From NCBI GenBank assembly GCA_030038035.1, contig JASHPP010000747.1, positions 1 through 17,175 on the forward strand: a DNA stretch of 17,175 bases. Reading direction: 5' to 3'. Numbering within the stretch: position 1 is the first letter of the stretch; every line of letters starts with the position of its first letter. The translations under genes and the position numbers were made by a program. This DNA comes from Trebonia sp. (lineage in GTDB: Bacteria > Actinomycetota > Actinomycetes > Streptosporangiales > Streptosporangiaceae). Positions 8,176-16,023 of the stretch are shown here, piece by piece. The notes below the pieces were generated by a model. The model ran no database searches and was not told the DNA's origin. It was given only the letters and a program-made list of their open reading frames with translations.

Positions 8176-9227
8176 CTACGGTGTCTGCCCGATCCGCACC
8201 GGGTCAGGGTAGTCCGGGCCGGGTCCGGTGCCGGCGATCCCGCCGGAGCCTGCGCCCTTCCGTTTCCTGTTCTTGCGGCGCAGCCGCCTGGCGGCGAGCA
8301 GGCGCTCGGTGCGCGGGTCCATGGCGTCCCTGATGCCGTCGCCGAGCAGGTTGAACGCGAGCGTGGTGATCAGCAGCGCGACGGCGGGGAACACCACGTA
8401 CCACCACGCCACCGTGTAGAAGTTCGACGCGTCGGCGAGCATGTTCCCCCAGCTCGCGGTCGGCGGCTGCACGCCAAGGCCGAGGAAGGACAGCGTGGCC
8501 TCGAACACGACGGCCTGCGGAATGTACAGCGTGGCCACGACCAGCACCGGGGCGAGGAGGTTGGGCAGGATGTCGAAGAACATGATCCGGAACGGCCCGG
8601 CGCCGAGCGACCGCGCCGCCTCGATGTATTCCTTCTCCTTGATCGACAGCGTCTGCCCGCGGACGATGCGCGCGATGCCTGCCCAGGAGAAGAACGTGAT
8701 GATGATCATGATGATCGTCAGGCTCGGCCCGAACACCACGGCCAGCGCTATCGCGAGCACCACGTACGGGAACGCGAGGACCGCGTCGGTGAACCTCGCG
8801 AGCACGGTGTCGATGATCCCGCCGAAATACCCGGCCATCAGGCCGATCGCGACGCCGAGCACCGACGCGATGAACGTGGTCACCACGCCGACGAACAGCG
8901 AGATGCGCGCCCCGTAGAGGATCCGGACCAGCAGGTCACGGCCGGTGCTGTCGGTGCCGAGGATGAAGCCGTTGGTGAACGGCCCGACCGGGTTGCCCGC
9001 CGCGTTCTCGCCGGTGATCGGGTAGGCCATGTTCGGCGGGTGGCCGGTGAGCGCGGCGACCGCCGGCGCCAGGATGGCGAGCAGGATCATGACCACGATG
9101 ACGGCCAGCGCGATCATGGACACCCTGTCGGTGCGCAGCCGGCGCCACGTCAGCTGCCACTGGCTGCGTCCCTCGATCCGAGAGATGGAGGGCTCTACCT
9201 CAAGGTCAATCTCATGGAACGTGGTGC

Positions 9228-9231
<4 letters not shown>
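8176..9231 (-). CDS. OppC/DppC-type ABC importer permease
   Basis: This is the second permease of the importer, 351 aa. After a cytoplasmic N-terminus with WQLTWRRLRTDRVSMIAL, the first hydrophobic segment spans about 37-60. ILGTDSTGRDLLVRILYGAR is the signature of OppC/DppC proteins. The EAA loop EYIEAARSLGAGPFRIMFFD docks on the ATPases, and NLLGDGIRDAMDPR closes the conserved part. The C-terminal tail of about 40 residues is Arg/Lys- then Gly/Pro-rich and longer than usual. GTG 9231 overlaps the upstream ATPase stop by 4 bases (GTGA) and has GGGAG 5 bases upstream, so translation is coupled. Confidence 0.93.
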
Positions 9232-11452
<2,221 letters not shown>

Positions 11453-11472
11453 TTGCGTTTTTCCTCCGGGCA

Positions 11473-11514
11473 AGCCTTGCCGGGGTGCGGGTCATCGCAC
11501 CCCCCGACAAGGCT
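11473..11514 (-). terminator. Stem-loop just before the OppD-type gene
   Basis: AGCCTTG (11473-11479) pairs with CAAGGCT (11508-11514), and GGGGTGCG (11482-11489) pairs with CGCACCCC (11496-11503). The result is a 15-pair hairpin with a small internal loop and a 6-base top loop. It has no T-run. Lying between cistrons of one operon, it is more likely an attenuating or RNA-stabilising element than a complete stop. Confidence 0.65.
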
Positions 11515-11546
11515 AGCGTCGCATATGGGTGCCCTGGCCGCTACGC

Positions 11547-11597
11547 CCGTGGTCCGGCCGGGGCACGGATGGCATCCGCGTCCCGGCCGGACCACGG
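11547..11597 (-). terminator. Very long intercistronic stem-loop after the binding-protein gene
   Basis: A 16-bp perfect inverted repeat (11547-11562 with 11582-11597; core GTGGTCCGGCCGGG) is capped by a second stem, CGGAT / ATCCG (11566-11570, 11574-11578). Folded together they give over 20 base pairs in 51 bases. It starts about 40 bases after the stop of the binding-protein gene. Such structures after a binding-protein gene commonly protect its mRNA and reduce read-through into the transporter genes. Confidence 0.75.
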
Positions 11598-11637
11598 CAC
11601 TACGGCCTAACCAACTTGTCCGGCCACGACGTCCCGG

Positions 11638-13530
11638 TCAGCTGCTGGCCAGCCAGATGTTGGTGATATCCGGGTCGCCGATGTTCGGGTTGAACAGCGC
11701 CGTCTGGTAGGTGGTCCCGTTCGGCAGGACGCCGCGCACCCGCTTGCTGGCGATCAGCGGGAACGTCTGAGACATGATGGGCACGATCACCGCGTCCTTC
11801 ATGATCTGCACGTCCGCCGCGTGCCAGTCAGCACCGGCCGCCGTTAGGTTCGGCGCCGTTTCTGCCTGGCTGATCAGCGAGTTGACCGTGGCGTTGTCGT
11901 AGCAGCCGTAGTTGACCGTGTTGATCACGCAGTTCGGACCCGCGAACAGCGCCTGGATGACGGTGCGGCCGTTGTTGCCGTACCAGTCTGGGATCCAGCC
12001 TGGCTGCCCCATGTCCCACTGGCCCGCCTTGTTGTTCTCCGGCGAGTTGCCCAGGTCGACGAAGAACGTGGACCCCGGCTCGGGCTTGCCGGTCAGCGTG
12101 ATCCCGCACAGGGCGAGCGACGCCTGGATCGCCTCGAACGCCCGGGTGTCCGTGGAGTCGTTGGGGTACATGTAGGTGAGCGTCAGGCCGTTCGGGTAGC
12201 CGGCCTTGGAGAGGTCGCTCTTGCACATGGCCACGTTGCCCGCGCCGTTGTCGTCCGGGTAGAGGTTGTAGTTCACGTAACCGGTGTTGCCCGGCGGGAT
12301 GACGGTGTTGATGATCGTACCGACGTCCGGGCCGCCGTACGCCTTCACCACGGCGACCTTGTCAAGGCCGTACTCGACCGCCTGGCGCACGAGCACCTTG
12401 CCCATCGCGCCGCTGGAGTCCGGGCTGCGGAGGTTGAACACGATGTACGGGAACGTGTCCGACCACGGCCAGTCCACGAAGTTCGGAATATGGGATGCCA
12501 CCAGCCCAGGGATCGAGGCCGGGTTGAGGGTCGTGTCGCCGCTGGTGATGTCCATGGTGCCCGCCTCGATGTCGGCGAGCTGGGTCTGCGCGGAGGAGCC
12601 GTTGATCGTTTCCACGATCTCGTTGACGTACTGGTGCCGCAGCGGGTCGGTCGACTGGTTCCACGCCGCGTTCTTCGTCAGCACGATCTGCTTGCCCGGG
12701 GTGTACGAGGTGATCGCGTACGGGCCGTCGGAGAGCAGGTGGTCGTCGAGCTGCAGGCTGTTCGGCACGTAGCTGTCGTACTCGACAGGGCGGGCCGAGG
12801 CGAACGGCATCGCCAGCATGTACAGGAAGTCGCTGGCCGGCTGGATCAGCGTGAACTGGATCGTCATCGAGTTCGGCGTCGTGATGCCGGTGATGCTGTG
12901 CGTGTTCTGGAAGTTGGCGATGTCCGCGGCCGTCGGCGGGTGCAGCTTCGCGTTCGCGAAGTAGGCGGTCTCCTCGTTGTCGTACTGCTGCATCCCGGCG
13001 ATCGTGGACGTGTAGTACACGGGGTTGCCGACCGGGCTGACCGGGTTGAAGAACGCCTTGAACTCGCGCAGGAAGTCATCGGACGTGACCTGGCGCACCG
13101 GCGTCGAGTTCCAGTCCACGCCCGTCTTGATGTGGAACGTGTACACCTTGCCGCCGTCGGTGATGCCGCCGTTGGCGACCGTCGGCACCACGGTCGCGAC
13201 GTCGGCGACCGGCGTGCTGTCCGTCGTCCATCCGCTGCTGGTCGTGCTCGTGTAGGGCACCGTCTCGTAGCTGACGAGCTGCCTGGTGTACGCGCGCTCC
13301 AGCTCGTAGTCCACGGTGTAGTACGCGGGCACGGTATCCAGGTGGTCGGGGCCGGTGGCTGCGATGATGTTCAGCGTCCCGCCGTACTGGGGGGTCTGCG
13401 CGCTTGTCGCCGTGGGGGCCGCCGTTGTCGGCGAGGTGCTCGGCGAGCTCGAACTCGAGCACGCGGCCAGCCCGGTCGCGACGGCCGCCACTACGGCGAG
13501 TGCTGCAAAACGCCTGGGCACTCTGGTCAT
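11638..13530 (-). CDS. Family 5 extracellular solute-binding lipoprotein of the Opp/Dpp-type importer
   Basis: The receptor of the importer, 630 aa. It captures its ligand outside the membrane and delivers it to the permeases. The signal peptide is lipoprotein-type: MTRVPRRF, a hydrophobic core, and lipobox LAAC with the lipidated Cys at residue 24, followed by a Ser/Thr/Pro-rich tether to about residue 47. The mature protein has the SBP_bac_5 pattern: YGGTLNI, LVSYE, KVYTFHIKTGVDWNSTPV, SDDFLREF, DGPYAITSYTPGK, then VRQAVEYGLDK. ATG 13530 is chosen over 13536 because GAGG lies 9 bases upstream, whereas it would be only 3-4 bases from 13536. The C-terminal half holds four Cys (AMCKSD, LALCGI, PNCVIN, YGCYD) that might form disulfides. 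Ligand cannot be told; this family binds peptides but also sugars, nickel and opines. Confidence 0.92.
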   Translation of the reverse strand: MTRVPRRFAALAVVAAVATGLAACSSSSSPSTSPTTAAPTATSAQTPQYGGTLNIIAATGPDHLDTVPAYYTVDYELERAYTRQLVSYETVPYTSTTSSGWTTDSTPVADVATVVPTVANGGITDGGKVYTFHIKTGVDWNSTPVRQVTSDDFLREFKAFFNPVSPVGNPVYYTSTIAGMQQYDNEETAYFANAKLHPPTAADIANFQNTHSITGITTPNSMTIQFTLIQPASDFLYMLAMPFASARPVEYDSYVPNSLQLDDHLLSDGPYAITSYTPGKQIVLTKNAAWNQSTDPLRHQYVNEIVETINGSSAQTQLADIEAGTMDITSGDTTLNPASIPGLVASHIPNFVDWPWSDTFPYIVFNLRSPDSSGAMGKVLVRQAVEYGLDKVAVVKAYGGPDVGTIINTVIPPGNTGYVNYNLYPDDNGAGNVAMCKSDLSKAGYPNGLTLTYMYPNDSTDTRAFEAIQASLALCGITLTGKPEPGSTFFVDLGNSPENNKAGQWDMGQPGWIPDWYGNNGRTVIQALFAGPNCVINTVNYGCYDNATVNSLISQAETAPNLTAAGADWHAADVQIMKDAVIVPIMSQTFPLIASKRVRGVLPNGTTYQTALFNPNIGDPDITNIWLASS

Positions 13531-13706
13531 TGGCATGTTCCTCTTCGGTCTTCTCAGGTCATGCCGGAGCAGGGCAAGCCGTCCGGCGGCCCGTCCGGGT
13601 GATCACTGCCTACCCGAGAGATTGTCCGCTACCTGCGAGGAAATCCAGACCAAAACCTTCGACGTGGCCCAACTGTGATATAAATCGTCCTTGATCGTCA
13701 TGCTGA

Positions 13707-13722
13707 GTAACATGGCTGTTAC
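13707..13722. promoter_or_regulatory. Palindrome GTAACA-TGGC-TGTTAC in the binding-protein leader
   Basis: A perfect 6-bp dyad with a 4-base spacer lies in an AT-rich patch (about 13670-13725), roughly 185 bases before the start of the binding-protein gene and 35-45 bases after the inferred transcription start. It has the size and symmetry of a dimeric repressor site. A nearby TTTATATC on the minus strand could belong to a second promoter but has no matching -35. Confidence 0.45.
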
Positions 13723-13761
13723 ATAGGGGAGTCTTGTTGCCCGTGCGGCCGAAAACTGCTA

Positions 13762-13800
13762 ATTTTACGGCAGTGCAGGCCGTTAAGGCAAACGCTTCCA
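13762..13800 (-). promoter_or_regulatory. Candidate promoter of the Opp-type operon with overlapping operator-like sites
   Basis: On the minus strand TTGCCT (13791-13786) and TAAAAT (13767-13762) are 18 bases apart, a good promoter with a start near 13755 and a leader of about 225 bases. Overlapping the -35 is TGGAAGCGTTTGCC (13800-13787), which fits the LacI/CcpA-type consensus TGNAANCGNTNNCA at all but the last fixed position. A second dyad, ACTGC (13755-13759) and GCAGT (13770-13774), brackets the -10. Control by a LacI-family repressor is therefore a reasonable hypothesis. No such gene is in the window. Confidence 0.5.
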
Positions 13801-13804
13801 GGTA

Positions 13805-13840
13805 ACGCGCGGAATGCGCGTGACATCTCTCAGTCACACG
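13805..13840. terminator. Overlapping small hairpins after the membrane-protein gene
   Basis: ACGCGC (13805-13810) pairs with GCGCGT (13816-13821), while GTGAC (13820-13824) pairs with GTCAC (13833-13837) and can be extended outward by CGCG. The two stems share bases and exclude each other. They lie 30-60 bases after the stop of the minus-strand membrane-protein gene and may end its transcript. No T-run is present. Confidence 0.35.
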
Positions 13841-13868
13841 CGAGGCAACGGCGTCGCCCGGCTGGGGA

Positions 13869-14420
13869 TCAGAGGCCGCGGTTGCGGAGGATGTCCTCGA
13901 TGTCCTTCATGTCGTCGTCGGGCGGCGCCGCGCCCTTGCGGGAACCCTTCGCCTGCGGCGCCTGGTTCTTGACGACGGGCTGCGGCTCCCTGACCGCGGG
14001 CAGCGAGGCCGTGCCGCCGGCCGCCGGCAGGCCCGCGGGGGCCGCCCCCGTAGCGGACGGCGCGGCCTTCTTGTCGGCCTTCTCCGCTGCCCGTGCCCCG
14101 GCCCTGCCCCGCGCGGCCTTACGGCGCTCCCGCCCGCTTGTGGTCATGAACAGCACGACGCACAGCGCGGTGACGGCCACGCCGGCCCACTTGACCGGAG
14201 AGAAGACGAAGCCGGAGGCGAAGTTGCCGATCGCGTCGCCGATCTTCCAGAGCATCTTGATCGAGCCGGTCAGGTAGGCGGCAATCGGGATCAGCGACCA
14301 TGCCGCGCCGCGCAGCATGGCGCGGAACCCGCGTGGCCGCCCGTACGCGTAGGTCAGCACCAGCCCGAGCGCGGTGAGCACCGCGCATACCGGGAGCCAG
14401 AAGATACTGTCGTAGCCCAT
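13869..14420 (-). CDS. Small membrane protein of unknown function
   Basis: The 183-aa protein begins with two or three hydrophobic segments (about 7-26, 38-54 and 78-93). A long basic Ala/Arg/Lys-rich then Pro/Ala-rich cytoplasmic stretch follows (about 97-165), ending with an acidic DDDMKDIEDILRNRGL tail. I recognise no catalytic motif and give no function. ATG 14420 is chosen because GGGAGG lies 6 bases upstream; an earlier in-frame ATG at 14453 has no such site. It follows the HAD gene on the same strand after 79 bases and may be cotranscribed with it. The short conserved-looking C-terminal tail after a low-complexity linker suggests a peptide that docks onto a partner; that is inference only. 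Confidence 0.75.
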   Translation of the reverse strand: MGYDSIFWLPVCAVLTALGLVLTYAYGRPRGFRAMLRGAAWSLIPIAAYLTGSIKMLWKIGDAIGNFASGFVFSPVKWAGVAVTALCVVLFMTTSGRERRKAARGRAGARAAEKADKKAAPSATGAAPAGLPAAGGTASLPAVREPQPVVKNQAPQAKGSRKGAAPPDDDMKDIEDILRNRGL

Positions 14421-14499
14421 GACGCGCCTCCCTGCTGAATCCCATCCTGACATACCGGGCGGACTGCCAGGAACGCCGCCGCGGCGTGGCGCGGCGCGG

Positions 14500-15153
14500 T
14501 CATGCCGCCAGTTCGCGGAGGAACGCGAGCGTGACCTCCCGCAGCGACCGCACCACGACGCGACCCGCGGCGGGCGGGATCGGCAAAAGCGACGGCACCG
14601 CCACCACCCGGCACCCGGCGGACCCCGCGGAGGCGACGCCGTTCGGCGAGTCCTCGAGCGCCACGCAGCGCGCGGGGTCGGCGCCGAGCAGCTTGGCCGC
14701 CAGCAGGTAGGGCTCCGGGTCCGGCTTGGTCACGGTGACGTCGTCGGCGCACACCGTCACAGGGAACGCCATTGCCGTGCTGGCGAGCACGGCGTCGGCG
14801 AACGACCGCTTCGAGGACGTCACGAGCCCGTGCGGGACGCCCGCGCCGGCCACCGCGGCGAGCAGTTCCCGCGCGCCCGGCCGCACGACCACGCGGCCGT
14901 CCCGCACCCGCTTGCGCATCCCATCGGTCATCCAGCGCTCCACGGCCTCTGGCGGCGCGGGCCTGGTCGCCTTGGCGAGCAGGTAGCCGACCGTCCGCTG
15001 CATGCTGCCGCCGAGCAGCGCCTCTTGGTCGTGTGCCGTCCACGTCGTCCCGAGCAGCGCCATGACCTCGGTCTCCGTCTCCAGCCAGAGCGGCTCGGTG
15101 TCCACGAGCAGGCCGTCCAAGTCGAACAGCACCGCCGCGAGCCCGCCCGTCAC
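14500..15153 (-). CDS. HAD-superfamily phosphatase/phosphomutase-like hydrolase
   Basis: A 217-aa cytoplasmic HAD hydrolase of the beta-phosphoglucomutase-like subgroup. Motif I is FDLDGLLVDTE with nucleophile D11 and acid/base D13. Motif II is in LVTSSKRS, motif III is the Lys in VTKPDPEPYL, and motif IV is ALEDSPNG with the Mg-binding Glu-Asp. A helical cap (about 20-80) lies between motifs I and II. GTG 15153 is chosen because AGGAGGG sits 8 bases upstream and FDLDG follows directly; a longer reading to 15252 adds sequence unlike the family. The substrate is unknown. It is on the same strand as metH, separated by an 870-base stretch that contains the IS66 remnant; HAD genes next to metH are seen in other actinobacteria. 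Confidence 0.9.
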   Translation of the reverse strand: MTGGLAAVLFDLDGLLVDTEPLWLETETEVMALLGTTWTAHDQEALLGGSMQRTVGYLLAKATRPAPPEAVERWMTDGMRKRVRDGRVVVRPGARELLAAVAGAGVPHGLVTSSKRSFADAVLASTAMAFPVTVCADDVTVTKPDPEPYLLAAKLLGADPARCVALEDSPNGVASAGSAGCRVVAVPSLLPIPPAAGRVVVRSLREVTLAFLRELAA

Positions 15154-15270
15154 CTCGTCTCCCTCCTGAAGCGCTGGTGACGGCGACACGCCGCCATCAG
15201 CGGGACTTCCATGATGACCGATCGTCGGCGCGCGCGTGCCGCACGAGCGCACCCTGCTCGCGGTCCGCTA

Positions 15271-15281
15271 TGTCCGCAATG
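15271..15281. repeat. Left arm of a stem-loop split by the IS66 element
   Basis: TGTCCGCAATG here and CATTCCGGACA at 15819-15829 are inverted copies matching at 10 of 11 positions. With the element and one target copy removed they would be 19 bases apart and form a hairpin. It lies downstream of metH and may once have been its terminator. Confidence 0.55.
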
Positions 15282-15289
15282 CCGGAACA

Positions 15290-15297
15290 TCGGAATC
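15290..15297. repeat. Left 8-bp target-site duplication (TCGGAATC)
   Basis: TCGGAATC directly abuts the left terminal repeat and is repeated exactly at 15808-15815 next to the right terminal repeat. Eight bases is the duplication length made by IS66-family transposases. Confidence 0.88.
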
Positions 15298-15807
15298 GTA
15301 GCTATTCAGCAGGGGTTCAGGCCTGGTGTGTGGCGCGCTTTGCGGTGACGACACGCCCGCGCCGCCGGCGGGCTGCGGTGGGTGCATCTGGCCCGCACCC
15401 GGTACGGGCGGTGGGCGAACCTGACCCGGCACACCGCCACCGCCCGGGCAGCCCGCGCCATCGCCCGCCGCTTCCAGCGGTATGAGGACATGATCCTGCG
15501 CTTCGCCACCCGCCCCGACCTCGACATCTTCACCAACAACGAAGCCGAGCGGACGATCAGGCCCGTCAAGGTCGCCCAGCGCAGCTCCGGAGGATGCTGG
15601 CGCACCCTGCAAGGCCTGGCCGAGTTCGCCATCGTCCAGTCCTACCTGTCCACCGCAGCCGAATGGGAGATCAGCAAACTCGACGCCCTCCGCGACCTCT
15701 TCGGCGGCCACCCTGGATACCGCCCGGACTCCAGCCAGATAACCAGCCCGCCACTCGCGCGCCACAGCACGTCACGCCATCCCAGTGACCGCTTGCTGAA
15801 CAGCTAC
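15298..15807 (+). mobile_element. Mini-IS66: internally deleted IS66-family element, 510 bp
   Basis: The left end GTAGCTATTCAGCAGGGG (15298-15315) and right end CGCTTGCTGAACAGCTAC (15790-15807) are inverted repeats matching at 15 of 18 positions, and both begin GTAGCT. Perfect 8-bp direct repeats TCGGAATC flank them. Inside, only the C-terminal part of an IS66 transposase remains. Complete IS66 elements are usually 1.4-2.7 kb, so most of the element is gone: tnpA, tnpB and the first part of tnpC. The ends are intact enough that a transposase supplied in trans might still move it. It sits between metH and the HAD gene and breaks no visible gene. Confidence 0.88.
15349..15788 (+). pseudogene. 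C-terminal fragment of IS66 transposase (TnpC), frameshifted
   Basis: The reading from about 15349 gives the end of an IS66 transposase, including RRFQRYEDMILRFATRPD, the conserved FTNNEAERTIRPVKVAQRS, SGGCWRTLQGLAEFA, and SYLSTAAEWEISKLDALRDLF. An in-frame TGA (15346-15348) precedes it and no transposase-like sequence is seen before that, so the N-terminal part including the zinc-finger and first catalytic Asp region is missing. At about 15708-15713 one base has been lost from a C-run. Before it the frame reads LFGGHP; the usual ending PWIPPGLQPDNQP continues in the next frame to a TGA at 15786-15788, two bases before the right terminal repeat. The fragment cannot make a working transposase. 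Confidence 0.88.
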
Positions 15808-15815
15808 TCGGAATC
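15808..15815. repeat. Right 8-bp target-site duplication (TCGGAATC)
   Basis: Exact copy of 15290-15297, directly outside the right terminal repeat of the mini-IS66. Confidence 0.88.
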
Positions 15816-15836
15816 AGACATTCCGGACAAGCCGAT

Positions 15837-15884
15837 TAACGGGGAGGAAAATGCCGGTCAGGGGCGGCATTTTCTTTCCCGTTA
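15837..15884. terminator. 20-bp stem-loop between metH and the IS66 remnant
   Basis: TAACGGG (15837-15843) pairs with CCCGTTA (15878-15884), and GAAAATGCCG (15847-15856) pairs with CGGCATTTTC (15865-15874). The three positions between them pair with G-T wobbles if transcribed from the plus strand, or show two mismatches from the minus strand. The loop is GTCAGGGG. It lies about 140 bases after the metH stop and is the best candidate for the metH terminator, possibly working in both directions. Confidence 0.6.
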
Positions 15885-15965
15885 TCCAGGCTGCCGGGGC
15901 GACTCGCGGATCAGGAGAACGGCAGCGACCAGTGCGACAGGCGTGGTGGGTGCCCCGGCGCGGGG

Positions 15966-16015
15966 GCTCCCGCGGGAGCGCGGAGCCGCCCGCGGGGGCG
16001 GGCGTGCCCGCGGGC
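15966..16015. terminator. GC-rich palindromes directly after metH
   Basis: GCTCCCGCGGGAGC (15966-15979) and GCCCGCGGGC (16006-16015) are perfect palindromes joined by further CCGCGGG-type repeats. They begin 9 bases after the metH stop. They can fold into several stable hairpins and may pause RNA polymerase ahead of the 15837-15884 stem-loop. No T-run is present. Confidence 0.4.
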
Positions 16016-16023
16016 GCCGCGCG

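Noticed and set aside
12490..13602. Plus-strand open reading opposite the binding-protein gene
   Set aside because: Val/Arg/Gly-rich with no motif and fully antisense to the lipoprotein gene.
13610..13837. Possible 75-aa gene on the minus strand upstream of the binding-protein gene
   Set aside because: No ribosome site, no recognisable motif, and it would cover the promoter and palindromes that better explain this stretch.
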